From assembly GCA_018241695.1 (NCBI GenBank), contig JAFEDH010000023.1, positions 124,001-188,000 on the forward strand: a stretch of 64,000 nucleotides of DNA. Direction: 5' to 3'. Position 1 is the first letter of the stretch. Each line of letters starts with the position of its first letter. Shown piece after piece: positions 8,160-17,277 of the stretch. The translations under genes were made by a program, and so were the position numbers. The DNA is from Pseudomonadota bacterium. Its GTDB lineage: Bacteria > Pseudomonadota > Gammaproteobacteria > Burkholderiales > Rhodocyclaceae. The notes under the pieces are model-generated. The model made no database searches. It had not been told where the DNA came from and saw only the letters and a program-made list of their open reading frames with translations.

Positions 8160-10226
8160 ATGAGCATGGGCGACATCATCGATTTTCCTCACCGCGTTTA
8201 TCGCCTGCACCAGCCGTTCCCACCTGCGGGCGATCAGCCCGCTGCGATCGACAAACTGGTGGAAGGGCTGGAGGATGGCCTGTCCTTCCAGACCCTGCTC
8301 GGGGTGACTGGATCGGGCAAGACCTACACCATGGCCAATGTGATTGCCCGCACCGGGCGGCCGGCCATCGTCATGGCTCCCAACAAGACTCTCGCGGCGC
8401 AGCTTTATGCGGAGTTCCGCGAGTTTTTTCCCGAAAATGCCGTCGAGTATTTCGTTTCCTACTACGATTACTACCAGCCCGAGGCCTATGTGCCGGCGCG
8501 CGATCTGTTTATCGAGAAGGATTCGAGCATCAACGAGCACATCGAGCAGATGCGTCTCTCGGCCACCAAGAGCCTGATGGAGCGGCGCGATTGCGTGATC
8601 GTGTGCACCGTGTCGGCCATCTATGGCATCGGTGATCCGGTGGATTACCACAGCATGATCCTGCACCTGCGTCAGGGCGAAAGGCTGGGCCAGCGCGACA
8701 TCATCCGTCGTCTCGCCGAAATGCAGTACGAGCGCAATGAAACCGACTTCAAGCGCGGTGTCTATCGCGTGCGGGGGGATGTGATCGACATCTTTCCCGC
8801 CGAGAATGCCGAGCACGCGATCCGAGTGGTGCTGTTCGACGACGAGGTGGAATCCCTCACCCTGTTCGATCCCCTGACCGGTCACACCCGGCAGAAACTC
8901 GGGCGCTTCACTGTCTATCCTTCCAGCCATTATGTGACGCCACGCAGCACGGTTCTGCGAGCCATCGATGCCATCAAGCTGGAGCTTGCGGATCGTATCG
9001 AGTTTTTCCAGAAGGGCCAGAAACTGGTGGAATGCCAGCGGATCGAGCAGCGCACCCGCTTCGATCTCGAAATGCTGGATCAACTCGGCTTCTGCAAGGG
9101 GATCGAAAACTATTCACGCCATCTCTCGGGGCGCCAGCCCGGCGAGCCACCACCCACCCTGATCGACTACATGCCGCCGGATTCGCTGATGTTCATCGAT
9201 GAATCCCATGTCACCGTCAGCCAGGTAGGCGGGATGTACAAGGGGGATCGTTCGCGCAAGGAAAACCTGGTTGACTATGGCTTCCGCCTTCCCTCGGCAC
9301 TGGATAACCGGCCCCTGAAATTCGAGGAGTTCGAGGGGTTGATGCCGCAGACGATTTTCGTTTCCGCGACACCGGCCGATTACGAGGAAAAGCATCAGGG
9401 GCAGGTGGTGGAGCAGGTGGTGCGTCCCACCGGTCTGGTGGACCCGGTGGTGGAGGTGCGGCCGGCTACCACCCAGGTGGACGATCTCCTCACCGAGATC
9501 AAGAAGCGTGTGGCAATGACCGAAAGGGTGCTGGTCACCACACTGACCAAGCGCCTGGCGGAACAGCTGACCGAGTATCTGGGAGATAACGGGGTCCGCG
9601 TGCGCTATCTGCATTCCGATATCGATACCGTGGAGCGGGTCGAAATCATCCGTGATCTGCGCCTGGGAGAATTCGATGTGCTGGTGGGTATCAATCTGCT
9701 GCGTGAGGGGCTGGATATCCCCGAGGTATCGCTGGTTGCGATCCTCGATGCGGACAAGGAAGGGTTTTTGCGCTCCACCCGCAGCCTGATCCAGACCATT
9801 GGCCGGGCGGCGCGTCATCTCAACGGTACCGCCATTCTCTACGCCGACCGGCACACCGATTCCATGCGCCGCGCCATCACCGAAACCGAGCGCCGCCGCG
9901 AGAAGCAGCTTCGCTTCAACACCGAGCATGGAGTGGTACCCCGGGGAGTGCAGAAGCGTATCAAGGACATCATCGACGGGGTCTATGACGCAGATTCGGC
10001 TGCAGTGCGTCGTGAGGAACTCAAGGTTGCCGAGGAGCAGGCGCGCTTCGAGGCCATGAGTGAAAAGGAACTGTCACGCGAGATCCGGCGTCTGGAAAAA
10101 GCCATGCAGGAACATGCACGCAATCTGGAGTTCGAGGAGGCAGCGGCTGCCCGCGACCAGCTGTTCCGCCTGCAGCAGAGGGCCTTTGGTGGCGGGGGCC
10201 ACGATCCTGCAGGAAGCGGTAGGTGA
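8160..10226 (+). CDS. uvrB: UvrB, excinuclease ABC subunit B
   Basis: UvrB is the damage-verifying helicase-like subunit of UvrABC nucleotide excision repair. The 688-residue protein has Walker A GVTGSGKT at residues 48-55 and the beta-hairpin signature [12 protein letters not shown]. Helicase motifs [11 protein letters not shown] and [16 protein letters not shown] follow, and a C-terminal UVR domain ([17 protein letters not shown]) that contacts UvrC. The start is ATG 8160; a second ATG two codons later is equally possible. I see no clear LexA box in the 110 bases upstream. Confidence 0.97.
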   Translation: MSMGDIIDFPHRVYRLHQPFPPAGDQPAAIDKLVEGLEDGLSFQTLLGVTGSGKTYTMANVIARTGRPAIVMAPNKTLAAQLYAEFREFFPENAVEYFVSYYDYYQPEAYVPARDLFIEKDSSINEHIEQMRLSATKSLMERRDCVIVCTVSAIYGIGDPVDYHSMILHLRQGERLGQRDIIRRLAEMQYERNETDFKRGVYRVRGDVIDIFPAENAEHAIRVVLFDDEVESLTLFDPLTGHTRQKLGRFTVYPSSHYVTPRSTVLRAIDAIKLELADRIEFFQKGQKLVECQRIEQRTRFDLEMLDQLGFCKGIENYSRHLSGRQPGEPPPTLIDYMPPDSLMFIDESHVTVSQVGGMYKGDRSRKENLVDYGFRLPSALDNRPLKFEEFEGLMPQTIFVSATPADYEEKHQGQVVEQVVRPTGLVDPVVEVRPATTQVDDLLTEIKKRVAMTERVLVTTLTKRLAEQLTEYLGDNGVRVRYLHSDIDTVERVEIIRDLRLGEFDVLVGINLLREGLDIPEVSLVAILDADKEGFLRSTRSLIQTIGRAARHLNGTAILYADRHTDSMRRAITETERRREKQLRFNTEHGVVPRGVQKRIKDIIDGVYDADSAAVRREELKVAEEQARFEAMSEKELSREIRRLEKAMQEHARNLEFEEAAAARDQLFRLQQRAFGGGGHDPAGSGR

Positions 10227-10262
10227 TGTTGTCAACTGCTTGCTACTGAATCCACCAATGGG

Positions 10263-10328
10263 TTTTACACAGGTGGCGCACATATTTTCCACCGCTTTCC
10301 CACCGGATTTCCACAGGTTCATCCACAG
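10263..10328. promoter_or_regulatory. Cluster of DnaA-box-like sites between uvrB and dnaB
   Basis: Compared with TTATNCACA, TTTTACACA (10263-10271) and TCATCCACA (10319-10327) each have one mismatch. TTTTCCACC (10285-10293) and ATTTCCACA (10307-10315) each have two. All are in the same orientation within 66 bp and end about 55 bases before the dnaB start. A DnaA role is inference from the sequence match and the gene downstream. Confidence 0.4.
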
Positions 10329-10382
10329 CCGGTGACGAGTGCCCGGAGTAGACTCCCGCATCGATCGTTTCAGGAATTCACC

Positions 10383-11777
10383 ATGGCCCAGGTCCGCTCC
10401 TTCAGTTCCTCATCGGTGGATCCGCAACTCGCGGCACTCAAGCTGCCCCCCCATTCCATCGAGGCGGAGCAATCCCTGATCGGGGGCCTGCTGCTGGACA
10501 ATTCGGCATGGGACCGTATCGGGGACAAGGTCGGCGAGGGGGATTTCTACCGGGACGACCATCGTCGTATCTTCGGGCATATTCGCAAGCTGGTGGAAAC
10601 CAGCCGTCCGGCCGACGTGGTGACCGTTTTTGAATCGATCGAGAAATCCAACGAGGTGGAGCAGACCGGTGGTCTGGCCTATCTGGCCGAAATTGCCAGC
10701 AATACGCCTTCTGCCGCCAACATTCGCCGTTATGCCGAAATCGTTCATGAGCGTGCGGTGTTGCGCAAGCTGGTGACGGTGGGTGATGAAATTGCGTCCA
10801 GCGCCCTCAATCCGGCAGGTCGGGAGGCCAAGCAGCTGCTCGATGAAGCCGAGCAGAAGGTATTCGAAATCGCCGAGGCGGGCGCCAGAGACAGCCACGG
10901 CTTCATTGCCATCCCCAAGGTGCTGGGGGTGGTGGTGGACAAGATCCAGCAGCTTTACGAACGGCATGACAGTTCTGACGTCACCGGCATTCCGACGGGC
11001 TTTGTCGATCTGGATAATCTGACTTCGGGCCTGCAGCCGGGTGACATGATTGTCGTCGCGGGCCGGCCCTCGATGGGTAAGACCGCATTCGCTCTCAACA
11101 TCGCGGAACATGTGGGGATCGAGGCGCGATTGCCAGTCGCCATTTTTTCCCTGGAAATGTCCGGCCCGCAACTGGCCATGCGCTTTCTTTCCTCGGTGGG
11201 CCGGCTGGATGCGCACAAGCTGCGTACCGGCAAGCTGGGTGATGAGGAGTGGGACAAGATGAGCGTGGCGCTGGGCAAGCTGCACGATGCGTCGATCTAT
11301 ATCGACGATACCGGCGCCATCAGCCCGACCGATCTGCGCACGCGCGCACGTCGCCTGCACCGCCAGTACGGCAAGCTGGGCCTGATCGTAATTGATTACA
11401 TCCAGCTCATGAACTCATCGCGTGAGGGAGAGAACCGGGCGACCGAGGTGTCGGAGATTTCCCGTTCCATCAAGGCGCTGGCCAAGGAACTGGATGTGCC
11501 GATCATTGCCCTTTCGCAGCTTTCGCGCAAGGTCGAGGAACGCAACGACAAACGCCCCCTGATGTCCGATCTGCGCGAATCCGGCGCCATCGAGCAGGAT
11601 GCGGACATCATCATCATGATGTACCGCGACGAGTACTACAATAAGGAAAGCAACGAAAAGGGCATGGCCGAAGTGATTGTCGGCAAGCACCGTAACGGGC
11701 CGACCGGCATGGTGAGGCTCAGCTTCCTGGGCGAATACACCAAGTTCGCCAATGCGGCGTTTTCGGGAACCTACTAG
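10383..11777 (+). CDS. dnaB: DnaB, replicative DNA helicase
   Basis: DnaB is the hexameric replicative helicase that travels with the replication fork. The 464-residue product has the N-terminal DnaB domain (PHSIEAEQSLIGGLLLDN), the linker, and a RecA-type ATPase with Walker A GRPSMGKT, Walker B LIVIDYIQLM, and the motif SQLSRKVEERNDKRPLMSDL. No intein interrupts the ATPase motifs. The start is ATG 10383 (MAQVRSF), with AGGA eight bases upstream; a longer frame from 10332 would lack a ribosome-binding site. The next gene starts 16 bases after the stop. Confidence 0.97.
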   Translation: MAQVRSFSSSSVDPQLAALKLPPHSIEAEQSLIGGLLLDNSAWDRIGDKVGEGDFYRDDHRRIFGHIRKLVETSRPADVVTVFESIEKSNEVEQTGGLAYLAEIASNTPSAANIRRYAEIVHERAVLRKLVTVGDEIASSALNPAGREAKQLLDEAEQKVFEIAEAGARDSHGFIAIPKVLGVVVDKIQQLYERHDSSDVTGIPTGFVDLDNLTSGLQPGDMIVVAGRPSMGKTAFALNIAEHVGIEARLPVAIFSLEMSGPQLAMRFLSSVGRLDAHKLRTGKLGDEEWDKMSVALGKLHDASIYIDDTGAISPTDLRTRARRLHRQYGKLGLIVIDYIQLMNSSREGENRATEVSEISRSIKALAKELDVPIIALSQLSRKVEERNDKRPLMSDLRESGAIEQDADIIIMMYRDEYYNKESNEKGMAEVIVGKHRNGPTGMVRLSFLGEYTKFANAAFSGTY

Positions 11778-11793
11778 CAGCAGGGTGGTGGTC

Positions 11794-12942
11794 ATGCCGT
11801 ATTTGAAATACGTGCTGGCTGTTCTGGCCATGTATTTCGCATTCACCCTCCCCGTGGCTGCATCCGGTCTGCCGCAAGGGGCTGCCCGGCCCGTCAAGGT
11901 GATATTCGATACCGACATGTATGGCGATATCGATGATGCGCTGGCGTTGGCGATGCTCCATACACTGCAGGATCGGGGCGAGGCCGAACTTCTTGCCGTG
12001 ACCATCAGCACCGAAACTGCGTGGGCCGCACCCTATGTCGATCTGATCAATACTTTTTACGGCCATCCCACGATCCCCATCGGCATCACTCATGGTGGCG
12101 TGACAGAGGCGGCGCTGAAAAATTCGCGCTATGGCCGCTATCTTCCTTCCCCCGGCGGGGTGAACTACACGCAGTACGTGGCGGGCCTGAAACATTCGGA
12201 CGGCAGCGATGTTTTCCCGCATCGTCACGCGGATTCCCTGCGGCCGGAGGATGCGGTGGCGCTGATCAGGAAGACGCTCTATCAGCAGTCCGATGGCAGT
12301 GTCGTCATCATCGGCGTGGGATACAACTCGAATCTGGCGCACTTGCTGGAGAGTGGTCCGGATGCCGAAATACCGCTCGATGGCCGCTCCCTTGTGGCCA
12401 GGAAGGTGAAGTTTCTGTCCGCGATGGCGGGAAATTTCATGGCGATCGAACGTGGTGGCGTGACATACCCGGCAGGCTCTCCGGAATTCAATCTGGAGAT
12501 GGACGTTGCCGCCGCACAAAGGGTATTCACGCAATGGCCGACGCCGATCGTGTTCAGCGGTAGCGAAATCGGTGCGCGCATGCGGATTACGCAAGCATCC
12601 GTCGACCGGTATTTCAATTACGTTGCCCGTCATCCGGTTGCCGAAACCTATCGCTATGCGGCTTCGTTCTACAACAGTATTGTGGGGCGCAAGAGCGGAG
12701 GGCACGATCACCCCACCTACGATCTGACCTCGGTGCTGTATGCGGTACGGCCCGATGCCGCGTATTTCACGCTTTCCGGGCCAGGGATCGTATCCGCCTA
12801 CGAAGGCGGACGTTCCAGTTTTACGACCGATGCGCAGGGCAGGCACCGTTTCCTTCTGCTTTCGGAGACGCAGCAGGCGCGTGCCCTGGAGGCCATGACC
12901 CTGCTGGTCACCGAGCCACCGGAAAATCCCTGTAAAAACTAG
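11794..12942 (+). CDS. Secreted inosine/uridine-preferring nucleoside hydrolase family protein
   Basis: The 382-residue protein starts with a signal peptide (about residues 1-25, ending PVAASG). It continues with the nucleoside-hydrolase calcium-binding signature, seen as DTDMYGDIDDALAL; family members cleave the N-glycosidic bond of ribonucleosides. The signature Asp residues are present although the usual DTDxGxDDA spacing is altered by inserted residues. The signal peptide predicts a periplasmic or exported enzyme, whereas most characterised bacterial members are cytoplasmic. It lies 16 bases after dnaB and may be co-transcribed. Substrate is not determinable from sequence. Confidence 0.75.
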   Translation: MPYLKYVLAVLAMYFAFTLPVAASGLPQGAARPVKVIFDTDMYGDIDDALALAMLHTLQDRGEAELLAVTISTETAWAAPYVDLINTFYGHPTIPIGITHGGVTEAALKNSRYGRYLPSPGGVNYTQYVAGLKHSDGSDVFPHRHADSLRPEDAVALIRKTLYQQSDGSVVIIGVGYNSNLAHLLESGPDAEIPLDGRSLVARKVKFLSAMAGNFMAIERGGVTYPAGSPEFNLEMDVAAAQRVFTQWPTPIVFSGSEIGARMRITQASVDRYFNYVARHPVAETYRYAASFYNSIVGRKSGGHDHPTYDLTSVLYAVRPDAAYFTLSGPGIVSAYEGGRSSFTTDAQGRHRFLLLSETQQARALEAMTLLVTEPPENPCKN

Positions 12943-12969
12943 ATTTTGGCGGCTGCGTGCTGTACCGGT

Positions 12970-13623
12970 TTATGCGACTCTTTTGAGCTTGCGGCGACCG
13001 ATGAAACCAATCAGCCCAAGCCCCGCCATCATCATGGCGTAGGTCCCGGGTTCGGGAACTGGTGACTGGATTGCGGCCGCCGACACGCCGTCTACGAAAA
13101 CGGTGCTATCCCATCCCTGCCACATTCCCGCGAAGCTGAGCGTATGTGTCCCGGACAAGGAGCCGGTTACCGTAAATGAGTATGGTGTCCACCCTGCCCC
13201 TAGTGCCCCTGCCAGTGGTTTCAGTGCGGCGCCCGACAGTAGCTGCCCATCGAATGTCACGCTGACGGACTGACTGCCCACATCCCCGTAATTTGTCCGT
13301 TGTGCGAGTGAAAAGCTGATGAGGTACTGGGACGCAGCATCCGCGAAGGTTTGCGAGAAGGAAGATGCGTTCTGTATGAACGCCACGTTTTGTCCATCCG
13401 CGGCACTGATGCCCCAGGGGGCATTGAAGCCGCCAGAACCGGCGGCGATGCCGGTGCCACCGGTAAATGTCCAGCCAGGCGCGGCGACGGCGCCGGCGTA
13501 GAGGTAACCGCCCGGGCTGACATTGGAGGTTTCAAAGCTGCCGTTGACGATATCGTTGCCGGCTTGTGCGATACCCGCAATCAGGGTTGCAGCCACGGCG
13601 AGAACGGTTTTTTTCAGGTGCAT
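12970..13623 (-). CDS. PEP-CTERM sorting domain protein
   Basis: The 217-residue protein has an N-terminal signal peptide (MHLKKTVLAVAATLIAGIAQA) and a lectin/jelly-roll-like secreted body containing VNGSFETSN near the start. The C-terminus is a complete PEP-CTERM signal: VPEPGTYAMMMAGLGLIGF, then RRKLKR. Such proteins are processed by exosortase and usually belong to exopolysaccharide-producing Gram-negative bacteria. No exosortase or EPS gene is in the window. The frame extends upstream to 13788 but only the ATG at 13623 begins a signal peptide. Its precise function is unknown. Confidence 0.88.
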   Translation of the reverse strand: MHLKKTVLAVAATLIAGIAQAGNDIVNGSFETSNVSPGGYLYAGAVAAPGWTFTGGTGIAAGSGGFNAPWGISAADGQNVAFIQNASSFSQTFADAASQYLISFSLAQRTNYGDVGSQSVSVTFDGQLLSGAALKPLAGALGAGWTPYSFTVTGSLSGTHTLSFAGMWQGWDSTVFVDGVSAAAIQSPVPEPGTYAMMMAGLGLIGFIGRRKLKRVA

Positions 13624-13788
13624 GTCGAATCCCGGAGACGGAAGCGATGATCCGGGCATTTTAAACGATTTCCAGCGTACCGTTGTCCGCGTTTCCCGTT
13701 CCAATAACTCATACTGGATCAATCCGCTCTGCATCGCGAATCCGGGTCGCTTCTTCCAGCCCCGGGGGTCATGCAAGGGACGTGGCAC

Positions 13789-14262
13789 TCAGCTTTCATG
13801 GCGCTCGACGGCAACCCAGATTTCCACCAGACCCTGCATCCGCTTTGTATCGAAATCGGGACCGTAGACCTCGAAATCGGGTTTGTGGGCGCTGACATGC
13901 TCACCTTGCTCCAGCCAGTGGTAAATCGCATCCCAGGTCTGACGAATGGTGGCTACGCGGCCTTCGTGATGAAACACGGCGTAGTGCCGGGGTTCGATAC
14001 GCAGGCGACCGATACCGGGTGGCAGGGTGTCGAAGCTGTCCACTTCCACGGCGCACATGTATTCAAATCCATCGGCGTTGCCGCCGCACATGATGCCGTA
14101 GGTGGTATCACCCTGCTGTCCGGGGAAGGGCAGCAGGGTTGTGAATGCGCTCCACTGGCCGGGTATGCCCGCGAGGGCATCGCTCCCCTGATAGTGCCGG
14201 CGCAGGCCGCCCATCCGCATGGCACGGCCGGTTGCAAAGCGGTCGGGTGCGACGTCAGTCAC
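13789..14262 (-). CDS. GyrI-like / AraC effector-binding-domain protein
   Basis: The roughly 157-residue product resembles the small-molecule-binding domain found free-standing (GyrI/SbmC type) or at the end of AraC-family regulators. It has an early strand MRMGGLRRHYQG, then GIMCGGNADGFEYMCAVEV, a segment HYAVFHHEGRVATIRQTWDA, and the ending FEVYGPDFDTK. It has no DNA-binding domain. The start is uncertain: GTG 14262, four bases after the phoH-like stop codon, keeps the N-terminal strand; ATG 14220 is the alternative. Function is probably ligand binding or hydrolysis of a toxic small molecule, which is inference from the family. Confidence 0.65.
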   Translation of the reverse strand: MTDVAPDRFATGRAMRMGGLRRHYQGSDALAGIPGQWSAFTTLLPFPGQQGDTTYGIMCGGNADGFEYMCAVEVDSFDTLPPGIGRLRIEPRHYAVFHHEGRVATIRQTWDAIYHWLEQGEHVSAHKPDFEVYGPDFDTKRMQGLVEIWVAVERHES

Positions 14263-14266
14263 TGGC

Positions 14267-15715
14267 TTACAGTACTTCGGCGGCGTGATCGGCGAGGCGG
14301 GAGCGTTCGCCACGTTGCAGGGTGACATGGCCGGAATGGGGCCAGCCCTTGAAACGGTCCACCACATAGGTGAGGCCCGAACTGCCCTCGGTCAGGTAGG
14401 GCGTGTCGATCTGGGCGATGTTGCCCAGGCAGACCACTTTGGTGCCTGGGCCGGCGCGGGTGATCAGGGTCTTCATCTGCTTGGGGGTGAGATTCTGGGC
14501 TTCGTCGATGACCAGAAACTTGTTGATGAAGGTGCGGCCGCGCATGAAGTTGAGTGACTTGATCTTGATCCGGCTGCGGATCAGGTCCATCGTCGCAGCC
14601 CGGCCCCAGTCGCCGCCATAGCCGGGCTGGGCGGGTTGTCCGGGTTCTTCGTGGGGGCGATTGAGCACGTCCAGATTGTCCTCGATGGCCCCCATCCACG
14701 GAGTCATCTTTTCTTCCTCGGTTCCGGGCAGGAAGCCGATATCCTCACCCACCGGCACGGTGACACGGGTGATGATCACCTCCGAATAGCGTTTGGTTTC
14801 CAGGGTCTGGGTCAGGGCCGAGGCCAGGGTGAGCAGGGTCTTGCCGGTACCGGCCTGGCCGAGCAGGGTCACGAAGTCGATTTCCGGATCCATCAGCAGG
14901 TTGAGGGCGAAATTCTGCTCCCGGTTGCGGGCGGTGATGCCCCACACGGCATTCTTGCCGTGGGAATAATCGATCAGGGTGGAGAGCACCGCGGTTTTGC
15001 CCGCGGCTTCGCGCACGATGGCGGTGAAGGGTTTTTCACCCGCATCGTCGAGATAGAGGAATTCATTGACCAGAAGATCGGGCCCGAGAGGCCCCTGGAT
15101 CTGGTACACGGTCTTGCTGTCCTGTTTCCATGACTTCATGCCCTGGCCGTGGCGGTCCCAGAAATCCGCGGGCAACTGCTTGGTGCCGGTATAGAGCAGG
15201 TCGGTGTCTTCCAGCACCTTGTCGTTGAAGTAGTCCTGGGCATCAAGGCCGAGTGCCCGGGCCTTGATGCGCATGTTGATGTCCTTCGACACCAGGATCA
15301 CAGGGCGCCTGGGATGCTTCTCATGCAGATACATCACCACCGCCAGGATGTGATTGTCACCCTTGCTGGTCGGCAGGCTGGTGGGCAGGGATGCGGTGAT
15401 GGCCTCGGCCTGGAGAAACAGGTGACCGGTGGCAAGGCCATGCGAAGGACCGGTCAGGCCGATGCCGTTGGCGATGCCTTCCTCGGAACCGCTGACGATC
15501 TCGTCCAGCAGGCGGCTGGCCTGGCGCGCGTTGCGTGCCACTTCCGACATGCCCTTCTTGTTGTTGTCGAGCTCTTCCAGGGTCATGATCGGCACGTAGA
15601 TATCGTGCTCCTCGAAGCGGTAGAGGCTGTTCGGATCATGCATCAGCACATTGGTGTCGAGCACGAACAGCTTGCTGGTAGCGATGGCGGGACGGGTGTG
15701 GCGTCTGGCGTTCAT
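14267..15715 (-). CDS. PIN domain-PhoH-type ATPase
   Basis: The 482-residue protein joins an N-terminal PIN ribonuclease-like domain (LFVLDTNVLMHDP, residues about 16-28) to a C-terminal PhoH ATPase (Walker A GQAGTGKTLL; Walker B KFLVIDEAQNLTPKQMKT). Such PIN-PhoH proteins are thought to be RNA helicase/nucleases. The PIN acidic residues appear intact. The start is ATG 15715, preceded by AGGAG. The frame runs open to 15949 but without a ribosome-binding site. The downstream gene starts within a few bases of the stop. Confidence 0.9.
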   Translation of the reverse strand: MNARRHTRPAIATSKLFVLDTNVLMHDPNSLYRFEEHDIYVPIMTLEELDNNKKGMSEVARNARQASRLLDEIVSGSEEGIANGIGLTGPSHGLATGHLFLQAEAITASLPTSLPTSKGDNHILAVVMYLHEKHPRRPVILVSKDINMRIKARALGLDAQDYFNDKVLEDTDLLYTGTKQLPADFWDRHGQGMKSWKQDSKTVYQIQGPLGPDLLVNEFLYLDDAGEKPFTAIVREAAGKTAVLSTLIDYSHGKNAVWGITARNREQNFALNLLMDPEIDFVTLLGQAGTGKTLLTLASALTQTLETKRYSEVIITRVTVPVGEDIGFLPGTEEEKMTPWMGAIEDNLDVLNRPHEEPGQPAQPGYGGDWGRAATMDLIRSRIKIKSLNFMRGRTFINKFLVIDEAQNLTPKQMKTLITRAGPGTKVVCLGNIAQIDTPYLTEGSSGLTYVVDRFKGWPHSGHVTLQRGERSRLADHAAEVL

Positions 15716-15830
15716 CGTGGCTCCTGGTGGAACGAGGGGAAGGTCCCGCACCGACGGCGGGGGGGGGGACGGAGAAACCGGCCCGGCGGGCAACGCGGAT
15801 GTCAGACCGGATCGTCCCGCGTGCCGCACG

Positions 15831-16286
15831 CTATAGCGCCCGCACGACAGCCAGGACGGCGGCGGCGTGGCCATCGGCCTTGAGCCCGCGCCATTCGTGC
15901 CGGAGGATGCCTTTGGCATCAATGACGAAGGTGCTGCGCTCGATGCCACGCACCTGTTTGCCGTACATGTTCTTGAGCTTCATGACGCCGAACAGCGTGC
16001 ACAGCGTTTCATCCGGATCAGAAACCAGATCGAAGGGCAGGCCCAGCTTGGCCTTGAAATTTTCGTGGGATTTGAGGCTGTCGCGGGAAACACCCAGAAC
16101 CATGGCGCCCGCCTTGACGAAGTCGCCGTGGAGATCGCGGAACTGCTGGGCTTCGGTGGTGCAGCCCGGAGTACTGTCCTTCGGATAGAAGTAGAGCACG
16201 AGTTTCCTGCCTTCAAGAGCGCTGGACACGATTGATTGTCCACCGGTGGCGCTGGCAGTGAATTCGGGAATTGGTGTGTCAAGCAT
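15831..16286 (-). CDS. bcp: Thioredoxin-dependent peroxiredoxin (Bcp/PrxQ type)
   Basis: Bcp reduces hydrogen peroxide and organic hydroperoxides using thioredoxin. The 151-residue protein has the peroxidatic motif PKDSTPGCTTEA with Cys42. The second cysteine found five residues on in E. coli Bcp is replaced by Gln47, so this is a one-Cys version by sequence. It is the last gene of the long envelope operon; its ATG overlaps the end of the flippase-like gene by eight bases, so it may be co-expressed. Confidence 0.9.
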   Translation of the reverse strand: MLDTPIPEFTASATGGQSIVSSALEGRKLVLYFYPKDSTPGCTTEAQQFRDLHGDFVKAGAMVLGVSRDSLKSHENFKAKLGLPFDLVSDPDETLCTLFGVMKLKNMYGKQVRGIERSTFVIDAKGILRHEWRGLKADGHAAAVLAVVRAL

Positions 16287-17229
16287 CGTTTTCTCCGGAG
16301 ATGGATGGCGGGGTATCGTTTGGAATCAGAAGGGTGAGCGCGCCGAAGATGCCCTGGGTGACGGCGAACAGGCCATAGAGGATGGAGGTGGCGACCGCGA
16401 GTTCCCGCGGGGCACCGAAGATGCCCAGTGTCACGGCGGCGGCAGCCTCGCGGGTTCCCCAACCGCCGACACTGACCGGCAGGGCCGCGAGGATGAAGAC
16501 CGGGCCGGCGGCGATGAAGAACAGCCACAAGGGCAGATCGAGACCCACGGCGCGACCACCGCAGCCGAAGGCGAGAATGAAGCAGGTCTGCACCAGGCCG
16601 GAGCCCAGCAACTGGATGCCGTACTGTCGCCAGGGATGGGGGCGGGCATGCAGCGATGCGAAGAGGGTTGCCAGTTTCTCCGGTAGCAGATGTCGGGTGC
16701 CGACCGAGAGGCGCCACAGGCAGGGTGGCAGCAGCAGGGCTGCTGTGGCGGCAAGGGCCAGCACGGGCCAGGGCAGGGGCAGGGCCGTGCGCGGCAGGAG
16801 ATTGCCGGCAATCGCGAGGGTGGACAGGCCGAGAGAGATGATGACCAGCACCCAGAGCCCGCTGAGACGGTCCAGGGCCACGCTGGAGGCGGCGGTGCCG
16901 AGGCGGGCGCCGGCCCGTTGCAGGTGCAGGGCACGGAAGGTATCCCCGCCGATGACGGCGCCGGGCAGAACCGTGTTGGCGGCCATGCCGCGCCACTGGG
17001 CTTTGAGGAACAGGCTGACCGGCGCTGTGAAGCCCAGCCAGAGGGAAAGCTGGCGCCAGCGCAGTGCACCGCAAAAGACCGCGCTGGTGGAAGCGGTCAG
17101 CGCGGCGATGATCCAGCGCGGATCAGCCCGGCGCAGGGCGGTGACGACCGCCACGGGATCGGCCAGCCAGAGCGTCAGGGCGATCAGGCCAAGACTGATA
17201 GCGATCCGGCGGAGAAGTTTCGTGTTCAT
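16279..17229 (-). CDS. Flippase-like membrane protein (LPG synthase TM / UPF0104 family)
   Basis: The 316-residue protein has about eight hydrophobic helices and family motifs ALRWRQLSLWLG, LPGAVIGGDTFRALHLQ and ASSVALDRLSGLWVL. It matches the lysylphosphatidylglycerol-synthase transmembrane domain family. Members without the synthase domain often sit beside glycosyltransferases and are proposed to move lipids across the membrane. Here it follows a GT2 gene by 48 bases, in the tail of the arn operon. A lipid-handling role is inference. Confidence 0.75.
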   Translation of the reverse strand: MNTKLLRRIAISLGLIALTLWLADPVAVVTALRRADPRWIIAALTASTSAVFCGALRWRQLSLWLGFTAPVSLFLKAQWRGMAANTVLPGAVIGGDTFRALHLQRAGARLGTAASSVALDRLSGLWVLVIISLGLSTLAIAGNLLPRTALPLPWPVLALAATAALLLPPCLWRLSVGTRHLLPEKLATLFASLHARPHPWRQYGIQLLGSGLVQTCFILAFGCGGRAVGLDLPLWLFFIAAGPVFILAALPVSVGGWGTREAAAAVTLGIFGAPRELAVATSILYGLFAVTQGIFGALTLLIPNDTPPSISGENDA

Positions 17230-17277
17230 CGGTCTGGCGATGAAGCAGGCGTGCCCGGGGCGGTGACCCTGGCGGGG

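Noticed and set aside
13624..13788. Sigma-54 promoter for the PEP-CTERM gene
   Set aside because: No GG/GC -24/-12 pattern with correct spacing is visible.
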